A program made the position numbers and the translations under genes. 52,510 nt of DNA from Bradyrhizobium sp. RD5-C2 (lineage in GTDB: Bacteria > Pseudomonadota > Alphaproteobacteria > Rhizobiales > Xanthobacteraceae): positions 358,958 through 411,467 of the forward strand of contig NZ_BOVL01000008.1 of NCBI RefSeq assembly GCF_019972155.1, read 5' to 3'. The notes under the pieces are model-generated. The model was not told the DNA's origin, ran no database searches, and saw only the letters and a program-made list of their open reading frames with translations. Positions 27,592 to 35,784 of the stretch are shown in pieces. The first letter of the stretch is position 1, and each line of letters begins with the position of its first letter.

Positions 27592-28650
27592 ATGGCGCGT
27601 ATGGTTCGCCAATCCCTCGTGAAATTCGACGCACCGCTGTGCGAAACCGTCGTGGACACGCCCAAGCCGCAGGGACGCGAAGTGCTGGTGCGCATCGAGC
27701 GCTGCGGCCTGTGCCATTCCGATCTCCACATCCAGGACGGCTACGCCGATCTCGGCGGCGGCAAGAAGCTCGACACCACCCGCGGCATGACGCTGCCCTT
27801 CACGCTCGGCCATGAGATCGCAGGCGTCGTCGACGAGGTCGGTCCCGATGCGTCGAAGGATCTGGTCGGAACGAAGAAAGCGGTCTTCCCCTGGATCGGC
27901 TGCGGCCAGTGCCGCGACTGCCTCGCCGGCGACGAGAATCTCTGCGCCAAGCAGCGCTTCCTCGGCGTCTCGATCGACGGCGGCTTCGCCACCCACGTGC
28001 TGGTGCCCGACGCGAAATACCTGCTCGACTACGATCCGCTGCCGGTCAATCAGGCCGCCACGCTGATGTGCTCCGGCGTCACGGCGTACGGCGCGCTGAA
28101 GCGCCTGGTCGATCGCCCACGCCAGCGCAATCTGCTGCTGATCGGCCTCGGCGGCGTCGGCATGATGGGCCTGTCGTTCGCGCAGGCGATGTTCAAGCAG
28201 CCGATCGCGGTTGCCGATCTCAGCCCGGCGGCGCGTGAGACCGCGCTGAAGAACGGTGCGGCGGCGGCCTACGATCCCGCGGAGCCCGATGTCGTCAAGC
28301 GCATGCTGAAGGAGAGCGACGGCGGCTTCGACGGCGTCGTCGACTTCGCCGGCAACGAGAAGTCGATGGCGTTTGCGGTGTCGACAGTGGCACGCGGCGG
28401 CAAGATCGTGGTGTCCGGCCTGATGGGCGGCCAGTTCACGCTGCCGATGGTGCAATGGGTCTACAAGCGCATGACCATCGAAGGCTTCATGGTGGGCACG
28501 CTGGCCGAGGGCCAGGAGCTGATGGCGCTCGCCCGGGCCGGCAAGATCAAGCCGACCCCGATGAAGGAAGAGCCGATGGCCGACGTCCAGAAATGGATCG
28601 AAGAGCTGCGCGCCGGCAAGGTCGTCGGACGCATCGTGCTGAAGAACTGA
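27592..28650 (+). CDS. Zinc-dependent alcohol dehydrogenase
   Basis: A 352-residue medium-chain dehydrogenase. Catalytic zinc ligands are in CGLCHSDLHIQDG (near 37) and GHEIAGVVDEVG; the structural zinc lobe is CGQCRDCLAGDENLC (near 104-118), with four cysteines. The NAD(P)-binding Rossmann motif is LLIGLGGVGMMGL near 182-194. The substrate is not predictable. AGGAG nine bases upstream supports ATG 27592; the longer frame from 27466 overlaps rsmA. A GC-rich hairpin follows the stop. Confidence 0.93.
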   Translation: MARMVRQSLVKFDAPLCETVVDTPKPQGREVLVRIERCGLCHSDLHIQDGYADLGGGKKLDTTRGMTLPFTLGHEIAGVVDEVGPDASKDLVGTKKAVFPWIGCGQCRDCLAGDENLCAKQRFLGVSIDGGFATHVLVPDAKYLLDYDPLPVNQAATLMCSGVTAYGALKRLVDRPRQRNLLLIGLGGVGMMGLSFAQAMFKQPIAVADLSPAARETALKNGAAAAYDPAEPDVVKRMLKESDGGFDGVVDFAGNEKSMAFAVSTVARGGKIVVSGLMGGQFTLPMVQWVYKRMTIEGFMVGTLAEGQELMALARAGKIKPTPMKEEPMADVQKWIEELRAGKVVGRIVLKN

Positions 28651-28657
28651 CGAAGAC

Positions 28658-28688
28658 GTCCCGCCGGCCGCGCGACCGCCGGCGGGAC
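28658..28688 (+). terminator. Strong hairpin after the alcohol dehydrogenase
   Basis: GTCCCGCCGGC, a 9-base loop, GCCGGCGGGAC. An 11-bp perfect stem eight bases after the stop, followed by ATCCCCCTT with only a weak T tract. It separates the dehydrogenase from the caspase-like gene. Confidence 0.65.
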
Positions 28689-28793
28689 ATCCCCCTTATG
28701 AGCCCATTTGGTCGCGCCTTGCGGGCCTGAGTGCTGCTTTTGTCCTGCCGCGCGCGCTGGTAATCTTCCGGCGAGGCTGAGAGGGGACGGGGC

Positions 28794-30155
28794 ATGCACG
28801 GAGCAGTGCAAGGCAGGAGCCTGGCGGCTGCGGCGCTGCTGGCGCTGCTATGGCACGCACTCGTCGGCGCGGCGCAGGCCGCCACCGAAAAGCGCGTCGC
28901 GCTGGTGGTCGGCAATTCCGCCTACCAGAACGTGACGCGGCTCGACAATCCCCGCAACGATGCCGCCCTGATGGCCGAGACGCTGGCAGGCCTCGGCTTC
29001 ACCCTGGTCGGCGGCCGCGCCCAGCTCGATCTCGACAAGCCGGCGATGGACATCGCCGTCCAGAGCTTCGGCCGGCAGGTGCAGGGCGCCGACGTCGCGC
29101 TGTTCTACTATGCGGGCCATGGCGTCCAGGTCTCCGGCGCGAATTACCTGGTCCCGGTCAGCGCCAACGCCACCCGCGAGGCCGACGTCGATTTCCAGAT
29201 GCTCGACGTCAATCTGGTGCTGAGGCAGATGCAAGGCTCCGGCACACGGCTCAACATGGTGATCCTCGATGCCTGCCGGAACAACCCGTTCGGTGGACGC
29301 GGGTTGCGCGCCGCAGACGGCGGCCTGGCGCAAATGCGCGCCCCGGAAGGCACCCTGATCTCCTACGCCACGCAGCCCGGCAACGTCGCGCAGGACGGCA
29401 CCGGCGGCCACAGCCCCTACACCAAGGCACTGGCCGCCACGATCAAGCTCGCCGGCCTCGACATCTTCCAGACCTTCAACCAGGTCGGACTTGCGGTGAA
29501 GCGCGAGACCGGCGGCTCGCAACAGCCCTGGGTCTCGTCATCGCCGATCGACGGAACGTTCTATTTCGTGCCCCCGGTGGCCGCCGAGCAAAAGGTTGCG
29601 GTCGCGCCGCAGCCCGAGCCGCAACTGCCCGGCACGTTGCGGCCCGATCCCGATCGCATCCCGATCAAGGACGTCGCGCTGCTGCGCGAATTGAGCGATC
29701 GGCTCTATGAGCACAATTTCGATCCCGAGCCGCTCGACAGCAGGAACGGTATGCGTGCGGCGATCAGCAAATTCCAGGAGAAGGTCGCGATGACGCCGAC
29801 CGGCGAAGCGACCGAGGGCCTCCTGACGCGGCTGCGCAAGATGGAGGACCTGCAACCCTGGGGGTCGATCGTCTACGGCCCGGACATCGATAAATGGGGC
29901 ATCTCGTGGAAGCATGCGTCACGACGTGCCGCGGTCGACGACGCGCGCACCAAATGCGGCGGCGCCAAATGCACCCTCGAGCTTTCCTTCTACGGCTCGC
30001 GCTGCGGCGCGTTCGCGATATCAGCCAAGTCCTGGTCGCTGATCCAGCGCGACACGCTCGATCGCGCCAAGACCGCCGCGCTTGACGAATGCGGCAAGGC
30101 CGGGAAATCCTGCCGCATTATCGATGCCGTCTGCGCTGACGGCTCCGGGCACTGA
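28794..30155 (+). CDS. Exported caspase-fold peptidase (C14) with DUF4189-like tail
   Basis: A 453-residue protein. The signal peptide ends near residue 30 (HALVGAAQAA). The caspase-like p20 domain (about 33-255) carries the catalytic pair H109 in FYYAGHGV and C161 in LDACRNNPF, plus VALVVGNSAYQNV at its start. A linker (about 256-345) with Pro/Gln and a helical stretch follows, then a Cys-rich domain like DUF4189 (about 350-450: KWGISWKHASRRAAVDDARTKC). It should act outside the cytoplasm. Substrate and role are unknown. Two tandem small secreted proteins follow. Confidence 0.9.
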   Translation: MHGAVQGRSLAAAALLALLWHALVGAAQAATEKRVALVVGNSAYQNVTRLDNPRNDAALMAETLAGLGFTLVGGRAQLDLDKPAMDIAVQSFGRQVQGADVALFYYAGHGVQVSGANYLVPVSANATREADVDFQMLDVNLVLRQMQGSGTRLNMVILDACRNNPFGGRGLRAADGGLAQMRAPEGTLISYATQPGNVAQDGTGGHSPYTKALAATIKLAGLDIFQTFNQVGLAVKRETGGSQQPWVSSSPIDGTFYFVPPVAAEQKVAVAPQPEPQLPGTLRPDPDRIPIKDVALLRELSDRLYEHNFDPEPLDSRNGMRAAISKFQEKVAMTPTGEATEGLLTRLRKMEDLQPWGSIVYGPDIDKWGISWKHASRRAAVDDARTKCGGAKCTLELSFYGSRCGAFAISAKSWSLIQRDTLDRAKTAALDECGKAGKSCRIIDAVCADGSGH

Positions 30156-30185
30156 ATTGATTGATCACATTGGATAGAGCTGAAA

Positions 30186-30695
30186 ATGAAAAGCATGTTT
30201 CGCTCACTGCCTCGCACCGTCCTGTTTTCCGCCCTGCTCCTTTCCGCTCTCGGTCCGACGGCCGCGCTTGCGCAAGCCGGCAGCAGCGGCGGCAGCATCG
30301 GCAATGATGAGAAATCACTGTCCGGCTCGCGCGCCGCGCCGCGCTCCGTCGAACCCGATCGGCCGGTCCGGCGCAGCAAGCCGGAATCGGAGGAGCCTCG
30401 CCACACCGCGCGCAGGAGCGGCGGAGGTGGTGGCGGTGGCAGCACCGACGGGGCCTGGGTGGTTACCTCGGTGGGCTGCGGTGGTACCGCCTCCGGCGCG
30501 GTCGTGGTCACGAGCGACAGGATCATCGGCGAAGGCCTCACCGGGGCCGTCAGCCCCAATGGCGCGGCGCGGTCCGTGTTGCGCTCGAACGGCGTGACCT
30601 CGATCGGTTCGGGCCGTCTGTCCGGCCGCAGTGGCTCGGGAACGTTCCGCCGCTCCGACGGCTGCAGCGGGACTTGGACCGCCACAAAACAATAG
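30186..30695 (+). CDS. Small secreted protein, tandem copy 1
   Basis: A 169-residue exported protein: signal peptide to about residue 30 (LSALGPTAALAQ), then the motif SSGGSIGNDEKSLSG, a basic and disordered segment with a run of glycines (about 45-88), and a C-terminal beta-rich domain beginning DGAWVVTSVGC and ending GRLSGRSGSGTFRRSDGCSGTW. Two cysteines in the C-terminal domain could pair. It begins 30 bases after the caspase-like gene and is clearly paralogous to the next gene, also 169 residues. I recognise no function. Confidence 0.8.
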   Translation: MKSMFRSLPRTVLFSALLLSALGPTAALAQAGSSGGSIGNDEKSLSGSRAAPRSVEPDRPVRRSKPESEEPRHTARRSGGGGGGGSTDGAWVVTSVGCGGTASGAVVVTSDRIIGEGLTGAVSPNGAARSVLRSNGVTSIGSGRLSGRSGSGTFRRSDGCSGTWTATKQ

Positions 30696-30745
30696 CGAGG
30701 CTCGGACCCTGAATTTGCAAAGCAAGAATTTGGACACGCCCCACC

Positions 30746-31255
30746 ATGCAAACGATGTTTCAACCGTACGCCCGAACGATCCTGTTCTCTGCCCTGCTCT
30801 ACCTCGCGGGTTCAACGGCCGCGTTCGCGCAGTCCGGTAGCAGCGGCGGCAGCATCGGCAATGACGAGAAGTCGCTGTCCGGGACGCGCCAGTCGCCGCG
30901 CGCCGTCGCGCCGTCAACGCCGGCGCGAAGCAAGAGCTCGGAGGTGCCGCGCCGCGCCACGCGGAAGACCGGCAGCGAGGGCGGTGGCGGCAGCGGCAAT
31001 TTCGATGGTGCGTGGGTGGTTGTCGCAGAGGGCTCGCCCTGCGGCTCCAGCACTGAACGACTGGTGATCTCCGGCGCCAGCATTTCGGGAGAGCTGAGCT
31101 CCGGGCAAGTCAGCCCCAACGGATCCACGACGGGAAGCGGATCCGCCGGCGGCTTGAGCTGGACCAGTTCGGGCCGTTTCTCGGGCCGCAGCGGTTCCGG
31201 CTCATTCGTGCGATCTGACGGATGCAAGGGCCACTGGACTGCGTCAAAGCGGTAG
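30746..31255 (+). CDS. Small secreted protein, tandem copy 2
   Basis: A 169-residue exported paralog of the preceding gene. The signal peptide ends near residue 28 (GSTAAFAQ); the same SSGGSIGNDEKSLSG motif, a Ser/Arg/Gly linker, and a C-terminal domain beginning DGAWVVVAEGSPC and ending GRFSGRSGSGSFVRSDGCKGHW are present. Conservation is strongest in the N-terminal motif and the last 30 residues; the linker has diverged. It starts 50 bases after copy 1. The function is unknown; its setting suggests a shared role with the caspase-fold protein. Confidence 0.8.
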   Translation: MQTMFQPYARTILFSALLYLAGSTAAFAQSGSSGGSIGNDEKSLSGTRQSPRAVAPSTPARSKSSEVPRRATRKTGSEGGGGSGNFDGAWVVVAEGSPCGSSTERLVISGASISGELSSGQVSPNGSTTGSGSAGGLSWTSSGRFSGRSGSGSFVRSDGCKGHWTASKR

Positions 31256-31428
31256 TCCACTCCCTGAGCGAGCCAGCATGCGCGCTGCCACCGGCGCGCC
31301 GCAATTGCGGTCCGCCACGAGCCTCAATTAAGCCCTACCCGTTCCGAATTTGCGGCGCATTGCGACCCAACTCTTTACCGAGATTGGCTGCACCAGCGTT
31401 TGCGTAAAAAAGAATACCGGGGACGCGT

Positions 31429-32469
31429 ATGTCAAATCGTTCAGCGAAATTCGCTGCGGCGCTTGCTGTCAGCATGTTGGCCGCTGCCAACTTCACAGCC
31501 ATGGCCCAGACCGCCGCCAGCACGGCGAGCACCACTACGGCGAATGCGAAGACCGCGGATAGCTGTCAGTCCGCGCCGAAGGGAACCGCGCCTGCGGGGA
31601 GCCACTGGTTCTACCACCTCGACCGCAGCACCAAGAAGCAGTGCTGGTATCTCGGTGACGCCAAGACCAAGACCGTCGCCAGGACCGCGGCGACGCAGCA
31701 GCAGCCAGCGGCCGCCGCGCCGGACGCCACGACCGCCGATACAACGCCACCACGGAGCCAGCCAGCGCCCCAGCCGGCCATGCGCAAGTCCGTCGCGGAC
31801 GCGCATGCCGAGTGGCCCTCGCCGCAGCAGGCGGCGACCGCGCCGGTGCCGAGCGCAGATGCCGGTCAGGCCGGCACCGCTGCAACGACCGCCCCGACGG
31901 CATCCGCCGCGCCCAGCGGCCCGAACGGCCAGGCATCGGAGGTGAACGCCAGATGGCTGGATGCATCGAGCATGGCCGGAACCAACGGAACCCGGCACCC
32001 CGCAGATCAGCCGACCGTGGTCGCGCAGGCCGATGCGACGCCGCAACCGGCAGCCGCACCGGCACCCGCCGCCCCCGTGACGGCCGAGGCGTCCACCGAG
32101 AAGTCGTCCTCCTCGACCCAGATGCTGCTCATCGTGATGGTCGGCGCGTTGGCGCTGGCCGGCCTGGTCAGCGCGCTGGTGTTCGGGGTGACCCGCACCC
32201 GTACGCCGCCCTATGAGATCAGCGACGAATGGCGTGCGCCCTGGGATTCACTCCACACCGAGCCGGCGCCGCCGATGGCCGTGGTCAGCCGCGACCGTCC
32301 GCTGCGCCTGGCGGAGGCTGCGCCGCGCCGGTCGGAGACACCGGTTCCGCGCCGCACCGAGATGCCGGTTGCTCGCCGCGAGACGGCACGCGAGCCGGAT
32401 CAAACCGAGCAGGACAACAAGCAGATCGCGGCGATGCTGCAGCGGCTGGCGCGCAGCGCGGCGAACTAG
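31429..32469 (+). CDS. Membrane-anchored low-complexity exported protein
   Basis: A 346-residue hypothetical protein. The signal peptide ends near 26 (AANFTAMAQ). A small Cys/Trp segment follows (CQSAPKGTAPAGSHWFYHLD and KQCWYLG, about 46-77), then about 150 residues rich in Ala, Thr, Pro and Gln. One transmembrane helix lies near 227-250 (MLLIVMVGALALAGLVSALV), then a basic Arg-rich cytoplasmic tail with a repeated PVPRR/MPVARR pattern. It could be a single-pass envelope protein with the Cys/Trp module outside. No function is recognised. Confidence 0.75.
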   Translation: MSNRSAKFAAALAVSMLAAANFTAMAQTAASTASTTTANAKTADSCQSAPKGTAPAGSHWFYHLDRSTKKQCWYLGDAKTKTVARTAATQQQPAAAAPDATTADTTPPRSQPAPQPAMRKSVADAHAEWPSPQQAATAPVPSADAGQAGTAATTAPTASAAPSGPNGQASEVNARWLDASSMAGTNGTRHPADQPTVVAQADATPQPAAAPAPAAPVTAEASTEKSSSSTQMLLIVMVGALALAGLVSALVFGVTRTRTPPYEISDEWRAPWDSLHTEPAPPMAVVSRDRPLRLAEAAPRRSETPVPRRTEMPVARRETAREPDQTEQDNKQIAAMLQRLARSAAN

Positions 32470-32494
32470 AGAGCGCTCAAGAAAGCAGATGAGA

Positions 32495-32522
32495 CATGAT
32501 GCGATCCCCGGATCGCATCATG
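32495..32522. terminator. Bidirectional terminator hairpin
   Basis: CATGATGCGATC, loop CCCG, GATCGCATCATG: a perfect 12-bp stem between the convergent low-complexity protein gene and gmk. It lies 25 bases after one stop and 11 after the other, so it can serve both strands. Confidence 0.7.
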
Positions 32523-32533
32523 GTTCCGGCGGG

Positions 32534-33187
32534 TTACTTCTCGAGCTGGCGCTGCAGCCCGCGCACGAACTCGGTGAGGCCGGTGCGGCGCTCTCGCTTG
32601 AGCCGCTCGGCTTTCAGGATCGACTGCACCTCGGCAAAGGCGTCGTCGACGTCCTGGTTGACGACGATATAGTCGTATTCCGCCCAGTGGCTCAGCTCAT
32701 GGGTGGCGCGGTTCATCCGCCCGCGGATGACCTCCTCGGAATCCTGCGCACGGGTGTGCAGCCGCTTCTCGAGATCGGCCGCCGACGGCGGCAGGATGAA
32801 GACGCTGACCACGTCGGCGCGCGCCTTCTCGCGCAACTGCTGGGTACCCTGCCAATCGATGTCGAACAGCACGTCCTCGCCGGCCGCAAGCGCAGCCTCG
32901 ACCGGCGCGCGCGGCGTGCCGTAGCGGTTGTCGAACACGGTGGCCCATTCCAGCAGTTCGCCCTGCTTGGCCATCGCCTCGAACTTGGCCTTATCGACAA
33001 AGAAATAATCGCGCCCCTCGACCTCGCCCGGCCGCTTCGGCCGCGTGGTCGCTGACACCGACATTTTCAACCCCGGCATGTTGTCGATCAGCATGCGCGA
33101 TAGCGTCGTCTTGCCGGCGCCCGAGGGCGACGACAGGACGAACATCAGTCCGCGCCGCTCAACGCCGTCAAAACCCTGCGCCGTCAT
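32534..33187 (-). CDS. gmk: Guanylate kinase
   Basis: A 217-residue enzyme phosphorylating GMP to GDP. The P-loop is SSPSGAGKTTL (near 20-30); GMP-binding residues lie in VSATTRPKRPGEVEGRDYFFV (near 40-61), and the lid region is FILPPSAADLEKRLHTR. Length is normal. It is the last gene of the fabD-to-gmk series on this strand and starts three bases after the yicC stop. Confidence 0.96.
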   Translation of the reverse strand: MTAQGFDGVERRGLMFVLSSPSGAGKTTLSRMLIDNMPGLKMSVSATTRPKRPGEVEGRDYFFVDKAKFEAMAKQGELLEWATVFDNRYGTPRAPVEAALAAGEDVLFDIDWQGTQQLREKARADVVSVFILPPSAADLEKRLHTRAQDSEEVIRGRMNRATHELSHWAEYDYIVVNQDVDDAFAEVQSILKAERLKRERRTGLTEFVRGLQRQLEK

Positions 33188-33190
33188 CGT

Positions 33191-34078
33191 TCACTCCAGA
33201 TTCTGGACCTGTTCGCGGAACTGCTCGACCACGTTCTTCATTTCAAGCCCGGTGTTGGTCAGCTCGACGTCGTTCGACTTCGAGCAGCAGGTGTTCACCT
33301 CGCGATTGAACTCCTGGGCGAGGAAGTCGAGCCGCCGCCCGACCGGTCCGCCCTTGCCGATCATCTCGCGCGCCTGGCCGATGTGGGAGGCGATGCGGTC
33401 CAGCTCCTCGCGGATATCGGCCTTGGTGGCGATCAGGATCGCCTCCTGGCTCAGCCGGTCGGCATCGAAGCGATCGGAGGTCTCCAGCAGCGCCGCGATC
33501 TGCTCGGCAAGCCGCGCCTTGATCGCCTCGGGCTTGCGGCCGGGAGCCGTCTCGGCACGCCTGGCGAGCCGCTCGATCTCGTCCATCCGCTGCATCAGGA
33601 TCTGGCCCAGCGCATCGCCCTCGCGGCGGCGCATCTCGACGAGGCTGCCGAGCGCCTGCTCGAACGCCTTCGCCGCCGCCTCGCGTGCCGCCTTGTCCTC
33701 GTCCTCATCGCTCGCAGGCTCAACCACCTCGATGACGCCCTTGATGCCGAGCAGCCCGTCGATACTCGGCGCCACCGCGTCGATCCGCTGCGCGAGCTCA
33801 CCTGCGACCTTCACGACCGCGGCCAGCACATCTTCGTTGATCCGGATGGTCTGCGCCGCATCGGTGCGCTTGACGCTGAAATTGGCGTAGACCGTGCCGC
33901 GCGACAGCAACTCGCCGGCCCGCTTCTTGGCGAGGGCTTCCAGTTCGTCCCAGCCCGGCGGCAGCCGCAAGCGCAGGTCAAAGCCCTTGGCGTTGACCGA
34001 CTTCAGCTCCCACTCGAACGTATAGGGACCGCTCGCGCCATGGCTTCGGGCAAAGCCAGTCATGCTCGATAGCGCCAT
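33191..34078 (-). CDS. YicC-family endoribonuclease-like protein
   Basis: A 295-residue YicC protein. The N-terminus LSSMTGFARSHG and the stretch ELKSVNAKGFDLRLRLP (near 26-42) are family hallmarks, as is the C-terminal domain GRRLDFLAQEFNREVNTCCSKSNDVE (near 248-273). YicC has been characterised as an RNase in E. coli; its role here is inferred. The middle region is charged and helical. yicC-gmk adjacency is widespread, and both are probably co-transcribed with mltG upstream. Confidence 0.93.
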   Translation of the reverse strand: MALSSMTGFARSHGASGPYTFEWELKSVNAKGFDLRLRLPPGWDELEALAKKRAGELLSRGTVYANFSVKRTDAAQTIRINEDVLAAVVKVAGELAQRIDAVAPSIDGLLGIKGVIEVVEPASDEDEDKAAREAAAKAFEQALGSLVEMRRREGDALGQILMQRMDEIERLARRAETAPGRKPEAIKARLAEQIAALLETSDRFDADRLSQEAILIATKADIREELDRIASHIGQAREMIGKGGPVGRRLDFLAQEFNREVNTCCSKSNDVELTNTGLEMKNVVEQFREQVQNLE

Positions 34079-34214
34079 CGCGTGAAACTCTCCAACAGAA
34101 GGATATGGGACTCACCCGGAGACGACGAGACTCGTGGGCAGCCGGTGCGACCTTAGAACGGATTCCGTGAAAGTGGAATTACGTCATCCCTCGGGAAATG
34201 CAGAGCTACGGCAA

Positions 34215-34265
34215 GGTCCGGGAAAGCGTGAAGCGGATTTCCGAAAGACCATGCTCGAACAAGAA
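34215..34265. repeat. Diverged dispersed repeat
   Basis: GGTCCGGGAAAGCGTGAAG, CGGATTTCCGAAAGACCATGC: a variant of the element at 4490-4560, with inverted GGTC/GACC and GGAAA/TTTCC ends. It lies between mltG and yicC next to a strong hairpin. Confidence 0.5.
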
Positions 34266-34297
34266 GCTAAAGCGCGATGATCGCATCGCGCTTTAGC
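34266..34297 (-). terminator. 14-bp perfect hairpin overlapping the mltG stop
   Basis: GCTAAAGCGCGATG, loop ATCG, CATCGCGCTTTAGC. The stem includes the mltG stop codon, and on the minus strand it is followed by TTCTTGTTC. It is likely a terminator or 3'-end stabiliser, and is part of a repeat type I recall from related genomes. Confidence 0.65.
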
Positions 34298-35552
34298 GCT
34301 GCACAACCGGCGGCGAAACGGTCTGCTGGGCTGCGCCCTGCCGACCGCTGCGCGGCGGCTTCTTCTGATTGGTGGGCTTCGCCGGCGTGGCCGCCGTGGG
34401 ATTGGTGTCGGCCGCCCCAGGCACTGCCGCGGCCGGCGCCGGATCATCCGCGGGCTCGACGGTGTCGTTCTGGATCTGCTTTTCCGACGCGCGCAGCTTG
34501 GCGACGTTCTTCGCGTGCTGGTCGTAGGTTTCGGTAAAGGCGTGGCCGCCGGTTCCGTCGGCTACGAAGAACAGGTCGCGGGTGCGCGCCGGATTGGCGG
34601 TCGCCTCCAGCGAGGCGCGGCCGGGATTAGCGATCGGTCCCGGCGGCAGGCCGTCGATCACATAGGTGTTGTAGGGCGACGGCTGCGTGATTTCGCTACG
34701 CTTGATCGGACGCCCCAGCGTTCCCTTGCCGCCCACCAGTCCGTAGATGATGGTCGGGTCGGACTGCAGCTTCATCCTCTGCCGCATCCGGTTGACGAAC
34801 ACGGCGGCGACACGGCTGCGCTCGTCGGCACGGCCGGTTTCCTTCTCGACGATCGAGGCCAGCGTCACCAGCTGGTCCGGCGATTTCAACGGCGAGTCGG
34901 TGTTGCGGCGTTCCCAGATCTCGGCGAGCACGCGCTTCTGCGCCTGCTGCAAGCGCTGGATCACCTGGTCGCGTGTGGTGCCGCGCGGGAATTTGTAGGT
35001 CTCCGGCAACAGTGTGCCCTCGCGCGGAATCTCGCGCACCGAGCCGGTGAAGATGTCGTTGTCGGTGAGCCGCGTTACGATCTGCTCCGAGGTCAGACCT
35101 TCAGGGATCGTGATGGCGTGCTGCACCACCTTGCCGTCGACGATGGTGGCGATGACGTCGCGCAGACTCGCATTCTTCTGGAACGAGTATTCACCGGGCT
35201 TGAGGTCGGAGCTCGCCTTCAGCGCAAACACGCTGCCGATGAAGACCCACGGATTGACGTTGATCACGCCCTCGCGCGACAGCACGTCGGCGATGTCACG
35301 CTTGCCGGCACGCGCGGGGATGTTGACGATCTTGTCTTCCTGCAGCGGCCCCGGCGATTCCAGCGTCTGCTTGCCGTAGTAATAGGTGGCCCCGGCACCG
35401 ATCATCAGGATGATCAGGATGGTGAAGATGGCATTGCCGACGATCACGAAGGGATTGCGGGCGCGATCCGAACGTTTGGGCGGCGGCGGAACCTGTTCGG
35501 GCTCCAGCGCCGCACGTGGACTCCTCGGTGAAATGGGCGGCCTCTCACTCAT
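34293..35552 (-). CDS. mltG: Endolytic murein transglycosylase
   Basis: A 419-residue YceG/MltG-family protein that cleaves nascent glycan strands and helps end chain synthesis. A Pro-rich cytoplasmic N-terminus (1-33) is followed by one membrane helix (about 35-57: VIVGNAIFTILIILMIGAG). The catalytic domain contains LASIVEKETGRADER (near 233-247), with the catalytic Glu in VEKET, and PSPYNTYVIDGLPPGPIANPG. The last 70 residues are a low-complexity Ala/Pro/Lys tail beyond the usual domain. It lies downstream of fabF, as in other alphaproteobacteria. Confidence 0.94.
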   Translation of the reverse strand: MSERPPISPRSPRAALEPEQVPPPPKRSDRARNPFVIVGNAIFTILIILMIGAGATYYYGKQTLESPGPLQEDKIVNIPARAGKRDIADVLSREGVINVNPWVFIGSVFALKASSDLKPGEYSFQKNASLRDVIATIVDGKVVQHAITIPEGLTSEQIVTRLTDNDIFTGSVREIPREGTLLPETYKFPRGTTRDQVIQRLQQAQKRVLAEIWERRNTDSPLKSPDQLVTLASIVEKETGRADERSRVAAVFVNRMRQRMKLQSDPTIIYGLVGGKGTLGRPIKRSEITQPSPYNTYVIDGLPPGPIANPGRASLEATANPARTRDLFFVADGTGGHAFTETYDQHAKNVAKLRASEKQIQNDTVEPADDPAPAAAVPGAADTNPTAATPAKPTNQKKPPRSGRQGAAQQTVSPPVVQR

Positions 35553-35671
35553 CGATGCAAACCAATATCCTGCCGGTTGAATCGTGGCCGGACAAACCCC
35601 TGCCCTGCCAATAGCATACGCCCGCTATTAGGAGTCACCGCGGAATACGGCAAAACGGTGGACTAGTTCTA

Positions 35672-35704
35672 AAGTCCCGTTCCGATCGCACCTGAACGGG
35701 ACTT
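35672..35704. terminator. 11-bp hairpin in the fabF-mltG spacer
   Basis: AAGTCCCGTTC, an 11-base loop, GAACGGGACTT. A strong stem between fabF and mltG on the minus strand that may end or stabilise the fab transcript. It lies next to a dispersed repeat (35719-35776). Confidence 0.5.
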
Positions 35705-35718
35705 CAGATTCTTATATT

Positions 35719-35776
35719 GACGCGTTTTCTTCACGCGAACCGGTACCCAGTACCCACTTCGCTCGAAAACGCTCTA
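35719..35776. repeat. Dispersed intergenic repeat with internal 7-bp duplication
   Basis: GACGCGTTTTCTTCACGCGAA, split by CCGGTACCCA, then CTTCGCTCGAAAACGCTCTAG; its ends (GCGTTTTC and GAAAACGC) are inverted repeats. I recall similar elements in Bradyrhizobium-like genomes. Within this copy GTACCCA is duplicated in tandem. It starts eight bases after the fabF stop (35785) on the minus strand and could fold in the mRNA. Confidence 0.55.
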
Positions 35777-35784
35777 GCGACCTA

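Noticed and set aside
27577..28455. Minus-strand frame opposite the alcohol dehydrogenase
   Set aside because: The opposite strand carries complete zinc-dehydrogenase motifs; this frame has none.
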